A stretch of DNA of 64,000 nt from Arthrobacter sp. UNC362MFTsu5.1 (lineage in GTDB: Bacteria > Actinomycetota > Actinomycetes > Actinomycetales > Micrococcaceae): assembly GCF_000685965.1 (NCBI RefSeq), contig NZ_JMLE01000003.1, positions 62,001 to 126,000 of the forward strand, written 5' to 3'. Under the pieces are notes generated by a model. That model saw nothing but the letters and a program-made list of their open reading frames with translations. It had not been told where the DNA came from and searched no databases. Of this stretch, positions 25,971 through 35,470 are shown one piece after another; the first letter of the stretch is position 1; each line of letters starts with the position of its first letter. A program made the translations under genes and the position numbers.

Positions 25971-25985
25971 CGTTGCGTGGGTGAA

Positions 25986-26789
25986 TCAGCCCGGAAGTGA
26001 AGCTGACCAGCCCAATCGGGTGGATAGTTCCGAGGCAGCGTGCTGTACGGCTTGAACCAGAGCGTCCCTGGTGGCCTGCTTGTGCACGCGGGAACGGGGA
26101 GCGGCTGCAGTGATGCACCCAACCACCTTGCTTCGGTAATCCCGGACCGGAGCGGAGACCCCAAACTCTTCGTCTGCGGTTGCACCGTCGTTGACGGCGT
26201 ATGCCTGACGGGCGACTTCCTGCAGGTGGGTGGTGTGGTCCTCCGGCAAACCATCTCCTGCCTTGCGTAGTATCTGCCCGGATCCGATCAGCTCGGTTGC
26301 GAGGGCCGGTGCCAGCTCCGCCAGGAAGACCCGCACCGAGGAACTTTCGAATGTGTTGTACCGGGTTCCAATGGAGGCAGTGTGTTTGACCTGGAAGGGG
26401 CTGGCAACCTGCTCCACGACGATGGCCTCATGACCGTTCCAGACCGAGATTGCGCTGGTCTCTTGGGTGCTTTCGGTTAATTTCTCCAGATAGGGAACCG
26501 CGGCACGGCGGACATCCAGGTCCGCCAGTAAAGGGCCGGCCAACGCAAGGAGGCCCAGCCCGAGGCGATACCGCCCCGTCTCCTCATCCCGCTGGACATA
26601 TCCAGCTTCTGTCAGACCGCTCAAAATGCGTGACACCGTGCTCTTGTGGAGGCCAACCCGGTGAGCAACCTCAGTCACACCAAGAACCGGATTTTGCACC
26701 GAGAAGGCTTCCAGGACAGCAAGACCATTCAATAGCGACGCCGCAGCTCCTTGGACCTGGCTGTTGTCCTGCCTCGGCCTTCCCGGCAT
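25986..26789 (-). CDS. IclR family regulator (copy 2, paralogue)
   Basis: A 267-residue IclR protein clearly paralogous to the one at 25158: GAAASLLNGLAVLEAFSVQ, HRVGLHKSTVSRILSGLTE, GYVQRDEETGRYRLGLGLL and the effector part EEFGVSAPVRDYRSKVVGC. The chosen ATG at 26789 follows GAGAGG by six bases and gives an N-terminal length equal to its paralogue; longer frames upstream lack a site. The genes are tail to tail with a 15-bp gap. Two near-duplicate regulators suggest separate ligands or activator/repressor roles. Confidence 0.86.
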   Translation of the reverse strand: MPGRPRQDNSQVQGAAASLLNGLAVLEAFSVQNPVLGVTEVAHRVGLHKSTVSRILSGLTEAGYVQRDEETGRYRLGLGLLALAGPLLADLDVRRAAVPYLEKLTESTQETSAISVWNGHEAIVVEQVASPFQVKHTASIGTRYNTFESSSVRVFLAELAPALATELIGSGQILRKAGDGLPEDHTTHLQEVARQAYAVNDGATADEEFGVSAPVRDYRSKVVGCITAAAPRSRVHKQATRDALVQAVQHAASELSTRLGWSASLPG

Positions 26790-26896
26790 CTGCATCCTCT
26801 CGTGCAACGTGACCGTCCCGCCACCCTTTTGGGCCATCATATGCCGTCCTTGCGCGCAGAAACGGAAGATGCGGCGCGGCACTGCCGGCGGGGTCC

Positions 26897-29806
26897 TCAG
26901 ACCCGGATTTGGGGCTGGTCCCTGTCCTGAGCGGGTTGGGCCTGCTCGGCGGCCCCGCCCGCACTTCCCCCCAGGCCGGAGACCGGCTTCACCCGCCGCA
27001 GTGCTGCGAGGATGGCCCGCCCCACCACAGCGATTCCGACGATGGTGGTGACGGCACGCAGGGTGTCCCAGCCCGCCGTCGACGTCACCAGCGAGTAGAG
27101 CAGGAAGCTGCTGAGGTTGGTGCCCAGCGGGGCGCCCGGTATGTAGGAGATGCCGGTGCCGGCGCCCACGGCGAAGGGCCAGAACCACAGGTTGGTCAGC
27201 AGGCCGAACAGGTAGGACGCCACAACCCCGTAGCCGCACAGCATCCACAGCTCGGCCTTGCCCCGCACCCGGCGGGGGAGCAGGCCGGCCCCGGCACCCA
27301 CCCACGCACAGGCGAAAATCTGGAACGGCGTCCACGGCCCGATCCCACCCCACAAGGCGCTGGAGAGGGCGATAGTGGCGGCACCGAGAAGCATGCCGAA
27401 ACGCGCACCGAAGGCCCGGCCGGCCAGGATCAGCAGGATAAAGACTGCTTCCACGCCCCCGACGCCGGTGCTCGCCACCCGCACCGCCGAACCGACGGCG
27501 GCCAGGACGCCGAGCAACGCGACCGTATGAGCGGAGCGCACCGAGCCGTCCATGGACACAACGACGGCGACGGCGGCAATCGGTGCGATGGCCAGCGCCG
27601 CGTAGGGGAGGGCCGCGGCGGCATCCTCGGGCAGTGCCGCGGCGAGCAGCGGCCAGCAGAATGCTGCGAGGGCCAGAAGGTTTGCGGCCGTGAGCACTGC
27701 CAGTTCGACGCCCCGCGGCATCCGGATGTGGCGCTGTTTTGCCGCCCCCTGGGTGTCCGTTGGTTCGATGACCCGTTGCCGCGGTCCGGCACCCGCTGGC
27801 CGGGAAAACGGCAGGGGCGGTTCAGATGCAGCGGCCGGTGCGGCTTCCGGCACGGAAGAGGGCGCGACGCCGTCACGCATCGGCAGGATCCGGGCCCCGA
27901 GGCCATGGGCAAAATCGAGGTCGTGCGTGGCGATCAGGACCGCAGCACCGGAGTCCGCCGCCGCCCGCAACGCTGCCGAAACTGCCGTGCGGGCCGCGGG
28001 ATCCAGCCCGCGGGTGGGCTCATCGATCAGGAGGACCTGGGGGTCGTCCATGGTCTGCAGCGCGATGGCAAGGATCCGGCGCTCTCCCGCGGAGAGGTCC
28101 CGGGGGTGCTCATCTCCAATGGGGATCCGGACATCTCCCCGCAAACGGGCCAGGCGTGACGCCGCAGGCATCGGGGGAAGTTGGGCATTGCTTGGGCTGC
28201 GTGCGGTGCGGGCCTGACGCGCAGCCCGCGCCTGGCGCCGCTCGGCGGCGCGGAGCTCTCCCGCCACCGTATCCCTGGTGAAGAGGTCGTCCGAGGCGTC
28301 CGGGACGAGGGCGACGCGGCCGCCGTCGACAATGCCGCCGTCGACCGTCCCTGGACGGTCCTCTCCGCGACCGGCTGTCCCTTCACCGAGAGCGAGCGCC
28401 ACGAGGACGGACGACTTCCCGGCCCCGTTCGGCCCCACCAGGGCCACCACTTCACCGCGGTGCAGGGTCAGCGACGCGTCGCGCACCAGCGTCTTGCCCT
28501 TCCGGTGCACCGCAAGATTTGCCGCCGTCAGCACCGGCGCGTGCTCATCGTAGGAGGCCGGGGCTGGGCCGTGAACACGAGGCAGAGGCGCGGAGGGCAC
28601 GGCACCCGGCACCAGGGCGCCGTCGTCGATGGTCCACCACGAGTCGGCAACCGGGACGAACTGTTCCGCCCGGTGCTCCGCCGCGATGACGCAGACACCG
28701 TCTTGGCGGGCGAGGTCGTTGAGCACGGCGATCACGTGTCCGCGCGCCGCGGTGTCAAGGTCGGCCAGCGGCTCATCGACCAGGAGCAGGGCCGGATGCT
28801 CCACCACTGCCGCGGCGATGGCTACCAGCGTTGCCTCACCCGCGGACAGGGTGCTGACGTTCCGGTCCAGCAGCGCCGACACTCCGATGACCTCAGCAAC
28901 TTCCAGCACCCGGGCCTTGGCGGTTCCGGATGCCATGCCGCGCAGCTCCAGTGCGAGGCCGATTTCATCCCGGACCCGGGTGGTGGCGAAGGCGGCGCGG
29001 GGATTCTGCAGGACGACGCCGATGAGGCGCGCGGTATCGCGCGGGGGTGTGGTGGCACGGTCCGTGCCGGCGACGCGCACGGTGCCGGAGATATCTCCGC
29101 CGTCAACGTGCGAGAGGAGGCCGGCGACGCCCCTCAGGATGGTGGATTTGCCGGAGCCCGTCGGCCCGGTGATCACCGTGACGGACCCGCTCGACGGCGT
29201 GAACCCGGCGATGCGCACCTGCGCGTCACCAATGCGGAACAGTGCGTCCCGGACCAGAAGCGGTGCGTCGGTCCCGCCGATGGATGAATGGGGTGCCCGG
29301 CTCCCGAAACCGCGCAGCTCCAGGGCTGCGGCCACCCGGCTGGCATGCTCGAGGGTGCGCTCCAGCACGGGCACCAGGGCCCGGGGCCCGAAGCGTTCGC
29401 CCCGCAACCGGAAGGCCAGGCGGACGGAGGTCACGGCCTCCGAAAGTGCCGGAAGCGCCGCCCAGGCCACCACAAGGGTCCGGGCCAGGCCCTGCATGGG
29501 GCCGCCGCGGGCCAGGTGCACAAAGCCGCGGGACACATCCACCCAGGCGTTGAGCAGGCCGAAAGCGAGGAACATCCCGGCAATCGGCAGGGCGGACAGC
29601 ACCGCCTCCCACAGCCCTTGTCCCGTGACCGGGCCGAGCAGGACCACATGCGCGTACGGGGCAGGCAGCCGGACCGCGGGCAGATCGAGCAGGACAGGTT
29701 CGCCAAGGCCCGCCCCGTTGAAAAGGATGCGGTAGATGACCCGCGCCGCGACGAAGACGACGGCGAGAGCCGCCGCTGCGCGTAGCGGCGCGGGTCGAAA
29801 GGTCAT
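26897..29806 (-). CDS. Single-chain ECF transporter: EcfT-EcfA-EcfA-S fusion
   Basis: A 969-residue chain that appears to hold a whole energy-coupling-factor importer. Residues 1-175 are a short EcfT-like membrane part ending in the coupling motif ALELRGFG. Then follow two ABC ATPase domains: Walker A GPTGSGKST near 214 with Walker B ALLLVDEPLADLD, and GPNGAGKSS with VLLIDEPTRGLD. Residues about 690-960 form a six-helix S component. These are normally three or four separate proteins. The gene overlaps a DUF4430 lipoprotein gene by four bases, which hints at a cobalamin-type substrate. The T part is shorter than usual. Confidence 0.82.
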   Translation of the reverse strand: MTFRPAPLRAAAALAVVFVAARVIYRILFNGAGLGEPVLLDLPAVRLPAPYAHVVLLGPVTGQGLWEAVLSALPIAGMFLAFGLLNAWVDVSRGFVHLARGGPMQGLARTLVVAWAALPALSEAVTSVRLAFRLRGERFGPRALVPVLERTLEHASRVAAALELRGFGSRAPHSSIGGTDAPLLVRDALFRIGDAQVRIAGFTPSSGSVTVITGPTGSGKSTILRGVAGLLSHVDGGDISGTVRVAGTDRATTPPRDTARLIGVVLQNPRAAFATTRVRDEIGLALELRGMASGTAKARVLEVAEVIGVSALLDRNVSTLSAGEATLVAIAAAVVEHPALLLVDEPLADLDTAARGHVIAVLNDLARQDGVCVIAAEHRAEQFVPVADSWWTIDDGALVPGAVPSAPLPRVHGPAPASYDEHAPVLTAANLAVHRKGKTLVRDASLTLHRGEVVALVGPNGAGKSSVLVALALGEGTAGRGEDRPGTVDGGIVDGGRVALVPDASDDLFTRDTVAGELRAAERRQARAARQARTARSPSNAQLPPMPAASRLARLRGDVRIPIGDEHPRDLSAGERRILAIALQTMDDPQVLLIDEPTRGLDPAARTAVSAALRAAADSGAAVLIATHDLDFAHGLGARILPMRDGVAPSSVPEAAPAAASEPPLPFSRPAGAGPRQRVIEPTDTQGAAKQRHIRMPRGVELAVLTAANLLALAAFCWPLLAAALPEDAAAALPYAALAIAPIAAVAVVVSMDGSVRSAHTVALLGVLAAVGSAVRVASTGVGGVEAVFILLILAGRAFGARFGMLLGAATIALSSALWGGIGPWTPFQIFACAWVGAGAGLLPRRVRGKAELWMLCGYGVVASYLFGLLTNLWFWPFAVGAGTGISYIPGAPLGTNLSSFLLYSLVTSTAGWDTLRAVTTIVGIAVVGRAILAALRRVKPVSGLGGSAGGAAEQAQPAQDRDQPQIRV

Positions 29807-30357
29807 GCGTTGGGAGCTGCCGGTTCGTTGTCCACCGTGTAGAGCAGTTCAAGGCTCTCGCCGGGGTTGAGCTTCAGGCTGTCCAGGCCTTCTTGCGCGT
29901 AGCCCCATTTGCCGGCGGCGGGCTTCACCCAGAGGGCCCAATAAGAGACAGTGTTTTTGTCATCGCACGCTTCGCGGGCAGTGCCACCCTTGTGCTTGAT
30001 GTCGAAGTCCGCAGCGGGCACACCGTTGACGCGGCACGCGAAGCTCGTGGGGTACTTAGCGGTGCCCTCGATCTTCACGTCAGCTTGGCTCAGCACGGCC
30101 GATGCCAGAGTGGGTCCGTCCACAGGCACGCAAACGGACGTGTCAGCGGCAGCCTGCTTCAGGGAGCCGGAATCGACGATGACCTTTACGCCGGTGCAGG
30201 GCCCGGCGGCGGCGCTGGATGAAGCCGCTGCCGTGGAGGCAGGGGCAGAGGTGGTGGGCTGGGTGGCGGCCGGCGCGGAACAGGCGGCAAGGGCAAACAG
30301 GAGACCGGCGGCGGCGAGGGAGCTCGCGGCGGCGGTGCGGATCTTAGTCAAAGTCAC
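29803..30357 (-). CDS. DUF4430-type lipoprotein, partner of ECF transporter
   Basis: A 184-residue exported lipoprotein with lipobox LAAC near residue 25, a Ser/Thr/Ala-rich linker, then a domain resembling DUF4430, the C-terminal domain of transcobalamin-like proteins (CTGVKVIVDSGSLKQ, WALWVKPAAGKWGYAQEGLD, GESLELLYTVD). It probably binds substrate at the cell surface and hands it to the ECF transporter, with which it shares an ATGA overlap. The GTG start lies six bases behind a TACCCT box and has no clear ribosome site, so the transcript may be leaderless. Cobalamin is inferred, not shown. Confidence 0.75.
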   Translation of the reverse strand: MTLTKIRTAAASSLAAAGLLFALAACSAPAATQPTTSAPASTAAASSSAAAGPCTGVKVIVDSGSLKQAAADTSVCVPVDGPTLASAVLSQADVKIEGTAKYPTSFACRVNGVPAADFDIKHKGGTAREACDDKNTVSYWALWVKPAAGKWGYAQEGLDSLKLNPGESLELLYTVDNEPAAPNA

Positions 30358-30450
30358 CTGTCAAGGGTAGGACGTGCTTGTCCGGATCCGGAGGCCGTCG
30401 CGTTGTGTGACGTTAAGTCACTCACCTGCGCGGGAGTCACCAACGCAAAA

Positions 30451-30490
30451 GGGCCGACGACGGCGCTCAGGTGAGTGCCGTCGTCGACCC
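30451..30490. terminator. Hairpin between convergence of permease gene and ECF unit
   Basis: GGGCCGACGACGGC pairs with GCCGTCGTCGACCC (one mismatch) around a 12-base loop, just behind the permease stop at 30502 on the minus strand. The GACGACGGC core is shared with the dispersed hairpin family, but the loop is longer. Confidence 0.65.
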
Positions 30491-30501
30491 TTCCGGGGGC
30501 G

Positions 30502-32163
30502 TTACGAAGCTTCCGACGCGGTTACCAGCGCATCCTCCGGGGCTTTGCGCTGCGCCGCCTCGTGCTGCGCCGCTTCGTCCTGCGCTGCGCCGGACTGAGC
30601 TGTGCCGTAATGAGGGGCACCAGCCGACGACGGATGTGCGGCGACCGCCGCGGCGTGCTCGGCCAGCACCCCGGTCTGGTGACGGATCTTCAGGCGGTAG
30701 AGCAGGGTCCCGCCAATGATCACGGCGGCCACGAAGATCACGCCGCCCCACTGCAGGTACCACTCGAACGGCGGCACCGAGTTGTAGATCTCCGGCCGGG
30801 GCCAGACCAGATTCAGTGTCATGGCACCGCCCCAGAAGACCGCCAGGATGTTCACCGGCAGGCCCCATTTGCCAAGGCTGAATCCGGGCTCGGTGCCGTC
30901 TGCGGCGAGCGGCCACTTCTTCAGGAGCCGGTTGCGCAGCAACGGAACAGTCACCAGGAGGTAGGACAGGTAGATCAGGACGATGCTGATGCTGGACATG
31001 ATGGTGAAGATGGCCGGCTGCATCACGTTGACCAGCAGCGGAATGACGGCCATAACACCGATCACGATCGCCGCGATCTTGGGGGTCCTGCGGACCGGAT
31101 CCACCTTGCTGAGCTGCCGGCTGAACGGCAGGTTGTTGTCCCGGGCCATCGCGAACATCATGCGGATGGCGGCGGCATGGACAGCCAGGGTGCAGACCAC
31201 CACGGCCACCACGATGCAGGCCAGGAAGGCCTTGCCGAACGGTCCGCCCAGGACGGAGAGCACAATGTACTGCAGGCCGCCGTCGGCAGCTCCCACCTTG
31301 GGATCGGCCAGGTCCGGTGCGGCCAGGATGCCAAACAGCAGGATCAGGCCGCCCAGCAGGAACGAGGCCGTAATGGCCCGCAGGATGGCTTTGGGTGCCG
31401 TGCGCTTGGGGTCCTTCGTTTCCTCGCCGAGGGAGCTGGCGGTGTCGAAGCCGTACATGACGTAGCCGGACGCCATGGCGCCGATGAGGAAGACGCCGAA
31501 GAAGCCAAGGTCGTGCCCTTCGCCGAAGCCGGCGGTGTCGAAGAAGACCTCAGGCCCCCGCACTACGTGCCAGCCCAGCGCGAGGATCAGCAGCACGGCC
31601 GCGGTCAGCTCCACGAAGACGCCGATGCTGTTGATCCTGGTCATCAGCTTCACACCGAAGGCGTTGATGAGGGTGGAGATGGTGATCATGATGGTGGCCA
31701 GCACCACGCCGTTCATGGCGAAGTCGTAGGGTCCGGTGCCGTCACCGACGAACTGGAAACCGGACCAGAGCTGCGGCAGGGTGAGCTGCAGGGCCAGCGC
31801 CACGGAGCCCAGCGCCACGATGGAGGAGAGCAGCAGCAGCCAGCCCGCCAGCCAGGACGAGGTCCCCGACGAGAGCCGCTTGGCCCAGTTGTAGACCGAT
31901 CCCGCCACGGGGTAGCGGCCGGCCAGCTCGGCGAAACAGAGCGCCACCATCAGCTGGCCGACGAAGACGATGGGCCAGGACCAGGCGTACGCCGGGCCGG
32001 CCATGGAAAAACCAAAGTAGAACAGTTGGAAGACGCCGGTCAGGATGGAGATGTAGCTGACGCCTGCGGCGAAGCTGGCAAACTTGCCGATGCTCCGGTC
32101 CAGGGTCTGGGTGTAGCCAAATTCATCCATGCCGCTTGAATCAATACTCTTGCTGGGTTCCAA
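30502..32163 (-). CDS. APC family permease, probably choline or amine uptake
   Basis: A 553-residue amino acid-polyamine-organocation permease with about twelve helices. Typical segments are FSMAGPAYAWSWPIVFVGQL, AELAGRYPVAGSVYNWAKRL and YGFDTASSLGEETKDPKRTAPKAI. The C-terminal tail has Ala/Gln-rich repeats (AAQDEAAQHEAAQ). A TTG at 32163 is chosen because AGGAG lies eight bases before it; the frame is open further upstream. It is the last gene after betI-betB-betA on the same strand, so choline or a related amine is the likely substrate. Confidence 0.84.
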   Translation of the reverse strand: MEPSKSIDSSGMDEFGYTQTLDRSIGKFASFAAGVSYISILTGVFQLFYFGFSMAGPAYAWSWPIVFVGQLMVALCFAELAGRYPVAGSVYNWAKRLSSGTSSWLAGWLLLLSSIVALGSVALALQLTLPQLWSGFQFVGDGTGPYDFAMNGVVLATIMITISTLINAFGVKLMTRINSIGVFVELTAAVLLILALGWHVVRGPEVFFDTAGFGEGHDLGFFGVFLIGAMASGYVMYGFDTASSLGEETKDPKRTAPKAILRAITASFLLGGLILLFGILAAPDLADPKVGAADGGLQYIVLSVLGGPFGKAFLACIVVAVVVCTLAVHAAAIRMMFAMARDNNLPFSRQLSKVDPVRRTPKIAAIVIGVMAVIPLLVNVMQPAIFTIMSSISIVLIYLSYLLVTVPLLRNRLLKKWPLAADGTEPGFSLGKWGLPVNILAVFWGGAMTLNLVWPRPEIYNSVPPFEWYLQWGGVIFVAAVIIGGTLLYRLKIRHQTGVLAEHAAAVAAHPSSAGAPHYGTAQSGAAQDEAAQHEAAQRKAPEDALVTASEAS

Positions 32164-32256
32164 AATGTGAACTCCTAAGTCAGAAAAGTACGCACGATGC
32201 ACCCCGCGGCCGCCATTGGACGCGGGTGAAATCAACTAGCCTCCGGAACTTGCCTC

Positions 32257-33924
32257 TCAGGCGAAGGACGGGCTGAGCTCCACCTCTTTCTCTTCAGCGG
32301 GCCTTTCAGCGCCATCGGTGTGGCCGGCGCGGATGAGGTCCGCCCGGATCAAATCCGCGCAGCGCTCGCCGATCATCATGACGGTGATGTTGGGGTTGAC
32401 GGTGACGTGTTCCGGCATCACGGACGCATCCGCGACGCGCAGGCCGGTGACGCCCTTGACCCGCAGCTCGGGATCCAGCGGTGACAGATCGTCGTCGGCC
32501 GGGCCCATCCGGACGGTGCCCACCGGGTGGTACACGGTGTTGTGGGTCTTGCGGATGTACTCCCGCAGTTCCTCGTCCGTCTGCGCCTCGACGCCGGGCG
32601 ATAGCTCGCGGCCGGTCCATTCGGCCATGGCCGGCTGGGCCGCGATTTCGCGGGCCTTGCGGATGCCGGCCACCATAACGCGCATGTCGTGGCCTTCGGG
32701 ATCCGTGAAGTAGCGCGGGTCCACCATGGGCTTGTCGCGGAAATCGCGGCTGCGCAGCCGGACGGTGCCGCGGGACCGGGCGTGCGTGACGTTCGGGGTG
32801 AGGCTGAAGCCGTTCTCCGTGGTGGGGTAGCCGTGCCGCAGGGTGTTCATGTCGAACGGAACGGAACCGTAGTGCATCATCAGGTCCGGGCGGTCCAGTC
32901 CGTCCTCGGTTGGAGTGAAGATGCCGATCTCCCACCACTGGGTGGAGGTCTGCACCATGGGCTGCCTGGCCTCGAACTGGACCACGCCTTCGGGATGGTC
33001 CTGGAGGTTTTCGCCCACGCCGGGGGAGTCCGCCAGCACCTCGATGCCGTGCTGGGCCAGGTGCGCTGCCGGGCCGATGCCGGAGAGCATCAGCAGCTTG
33101 GGGGAGTCGATGGCGCCGGTGGACAGGATGACCTCGCGGTGCGCGGAGAGCCGGTGGGTCCGGCCGAACGCGGAGTCCACCACGTCCACGCCGGTGCAGC
33201 GCTTGTCCGCGCCGAACACCAGCTGGCGGGCGCGGAGGCCTGTGAGCAGGGTGAAGTTGGGGCGGTCGATGATGGGGTGGATGTAGGAGACCGAGCTGGA
33301 GGCCCGGGTGCCGTCCGCGCGGCGGTTGATCTGGAAGAAGTTGGCGCCGTTGACCACGGTGGTGCCGGAGTTGAACTTCGCCCGGGGAATACCCGTCTGT
33401 TCACAGGCGTCCAGGAGTGCGACGCCGGCAGGATCCACCGGGGGAACGTTCATCAGGTGCACCGGGCCCGAGTCCCCATGGTGGGGTGCGTCCGGGCCGG
33501 CGTCCTCATTGGTTTCCAGCCGCTGGTAGAGGGGCCAGGCGGCGTCGGCGTTCCAGCCGGCGGCTCCATACTTGGACTCCCACTCGTCCAGGTCCTCGCG
33601 GGGTGCCCAGAAGGCGATGCACGAGTTGTGGCTCGAGCAGCCGCCCATCACCTTGGCACGGGCGTGGCGCATGAAGGAGTTGCCGTTTTCCTGCGGCTCC
33701 ACCGGGTAGTCCCAGTCGTAGCCGGATTCGAGCAGCTCCATCCAGCGGTCCAGCTGCAGGATTTCGGGCAGGTTGCGGTCATCCGGGCCGGCCTCCACGA
33801 GGGCCACGGTCACGTCCGGATCCTCGCTCAGCCGGGCGGCGACTGCGGCACCGGCGGATCCGCCGCCGATGACGACGTAGTCGAACCCGCGCTCGGTGAG
33901 GTCCTCAATGTTGTCGTAGTGCAT
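32257..33924 (-). CDS. betA: Choline dehydrogenase (GMC oxidoreductase)
   Basis: A 555-residue FAD enzyme that oxidises choline to betaine aldehyde. The dinucleotide-binding motif is YVVIGGGSAGAAVAARLSED at about 15-35, the GMC signature appears as MGGCSSHNSCIAFWAP near residue 95, and the C-terminal catalytic region reads THNTVYHPVGTVRMG and ends MPEHVTVNPNITVMMIGERCADLI. The ATG directly follows the betB stop, with AAGGAG inside the betB end, so the two are co-translated. Other GMC alcohol oxidases look similar; the betB/betI context decides the call. Confidence 0.88.
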   Translation of the reverse strand: MHYDNIEDLTERGFDYVVIGGGSAGAAVAARLSEDPDVTVALVEAGPDDRNLPEILQLDRWMELLESGYDWDYPVEPQENGNSFMRHARAKVMGGCSSHNSCIAFWAPREDLDEWESKYGAAGWNADAAWPLYQRLETNEDAGPDAPHHGDSGPVHLMNVPPVDPAGVALLDACEQTGIPRAKFNSGTTVVNGANFFQINRRADGTRASSSVSYIHPIIDRPNFTLLTGLRARQLVFGADKRCTGVDVVDSAFGRTHRLSAHREVILSTGAIDSPKLLMLSGIGPAAHLAQHGIEVLADSPGVGENLQDHPEGVVQFEARQPMVQTSTQWWEIGIFTPTEDGLDRPDLMMHYGSVPFDMNTLRHGYPTTENGFSLTPNVTHARSRGTVRLRSRDFRDKPMVDPRYFTDPEGHDMRVMVAGIRKAREIAAQPAMAEWTGRELSPGVEAQTDEELREYIRKTHNTVYHPVGTVRMGPADDDLSPLDPELRVKGVTGLRVADASVMPEHVTVNPNITVMMIGERCADLIRADLIRAGHTDGAERPAEEKEVELSPSFA

Positions 33925-35463
33925 CTAGTTCTCCTTGCCGTGGTCAGCAAACCAGCCGGTGACCTGCGGGCTGGTGTTCTGGTAGATGTGCTTGGCTTCC
34001 TGGTATTCGGCCAGGCCCGTGGGACCCAGCTCGCGGCCGACGCCGGACTGGCCGAAGCCGCCCCACTCGGCCTGGGGGAGGTAGGGGTGGTAATCGTTGA
34101 TCCAGATGGTGCCGTGCCGCAGCCGGGATGCCACCCGCTGCGCCTTGCCGGCATCCTGGGTCCAGACCGCGCCGGCCAGGCCGTAAATGGTGTCGTTGGC
34201 GGTGGCAACCGCTTCGTCCTCGGTGCGGAACGTTTCCACGGTGACCACCGGGCCGAACGCCTCATCGGTGACCACGGACATCCCCCGCCGGACACGGTCC
34301 AGGACGGTGGGCTGGTAGTAGAACCCGCCGTCGTACTTTTCTCCTTCCGGCGCCGCACCGCCGGTCCGCAGCCGCGCACCCTCCTGAATGCCGCGCTGGA
34401 CGTAGGCGTGGACCTTGTCGCGGTGGGCCGCGGAAATCAGCGGGCCGGTTTCGGCGGCGTCATCGAACGGCCCGCCGATCCGGATCTCCCGGGCGCGGCG
34501 GACCAGCTCGTCCACGAAGCGTTCGGCGATCGATTCCTCCACCACGAGCCGGGCCCCGGCGGAGCAGACCTGCCCGGAGTGGACGAAGGCGCCGTTCAGG
34601 GCGTTGTCCACGGCGGCGTCGAAGTCCGCGTCCGCGAACACCACGTTGGGGTTCTTCCCGCCAAGCTCCAGTGCCACCTTCTTGACGGTGCCGGCGGCGG
34701 CCGCCGCGATCCGCTTACCGGTTTCCAGGCCGCCCGTGAAGGAGACGAGGTCGACGGCGGGGTGTTCCGAGAGCGGGGCGCCCGCCTCCGCGCCGGCGCC
34801 GGTCACGAGGTTGGCGACGCCGTCCGGCAGGCCGAGGTCCTGCAGCAGCTGCATGGCCAGGATAGCGGTGGACGGGGTCAGCTCGGAGGGCTTGAGGACG
34901 AACGTGCAGCCCGCGGCGAGTGCGGGCGCGATCTTCCATGCCGCCTGGAGCAGGGGGTAGTTCCACGGGGTGATCAGGCCGCAGACCCCCACGGGTTCGT
35001 AGACGATTTTGCTGACGACGGCCGTGTTCCCGGCGTCGACGATGCGGCCCGCCTGCTGCCCGGCGAGCCTGCCGAAGTACTCGAAGCAGGCGGCAATGTC
35101 GTCCATGTCGATGCGGCTCTCGACCATGCGCTTGCCGGTGTCCAGCGACTCGGCGCGGGCGAACTTTTCCCGGCGTTCGCGCAGTCCCGCTGCGACCTTA
35201 AGCAGGAAGGTGCCGCGCTCGGGTGCCGGGACGTTCGACCAGATTCCGGAGTCGAAGGCTGCACGGGCTGCGGCGATGGCGCGTTCCGCGTCCTCCCGGC
35301 CGGCCTCGGACACGGTGGCCACCAATTCGCCGTCGGCGGGGTTGCGGATTGCACGCACGGCGCCGGAGGCGGCCGGCTCCCAGGCACCGTTGATGAACAG
35401 GGTGGATGCTGTCTCGGTTGTTGCGGTTCGAATGACGTCATGGGCTGGTGTGGCGTAAGTCAT
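33925..35463 (-). CDS. betB: Betaine aldehyde dehydrogenase
   Basis: A 512-residue NAD-dependent aldehyde dehydrogenase making glycine betaine. Catalytic Glu lies in LELGGKNPNVVFADADFD and catalytic Cys in HSGQVCSAGARLVVEE; NAD-binding segments are PWNYPLLQAAWKIAPALAAG and FTGGLETGKRI. The ATG at 35463 has no ribosome site. Instead a TACTGT -10 box ends seven bases upstream and TTGAAC lies 17 bases before that, so the mRNA is probably leaderless. The BetI-type operator covers the -35. The betA gene follows without a gap. Confidence 0.9.
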   Translation of the reverse strand: MTYATPAHDVIRTATTETASTLFINGAWEPAASGAVRAIRNPADGELVATVSEAGREDAERAIAAARAAFDSGIWSNVPAPERGTFLLKVAAGLRERREKFARAESLDTGKRMVESRIDMDDIAACFEYFGRLAGQQAGRIVDAGNTAVVSKIVYEPVGVCGLITPWNYPLLQAAWKIAPALAAGCTFVLKPSELTPSTAILAMQLLQDLGLPDGVANLVTGAGAEAGAPLSEHPAVDLVSFTGGLETGKRIAAAAAGTVKKVALELGGKNPNVVFADADFDAAVDNALNGAFVHSGQVCSAGARLVVEESIAERFVDELVRRAREIRIGGPFDDAAETGPLISAAHRDKVHAYVQRGIQEGARLRTGGAAPEGEKYDGGFYYQPTVLDRVRRGMSVVTDEAFGPVVTVETFRTEDEAVATANDTIYGLAGAVWTQDAGKAQRVASRLRHGTIWINDYHPYLPQAEWGGFGQSGVGRELGPTGLAEYQEAKHIYQNTSPQVTGWFADHGKEN

Positions 35464-35470
35464 AGGAAGG

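Noticed and set aside
30358..30450. Possible cobalamin riboswitch before the DUF4430/ECF operon
   Set aside because: The region is only about 90 bp, too short for a B12 riboswitch, and the start looks leaderless.
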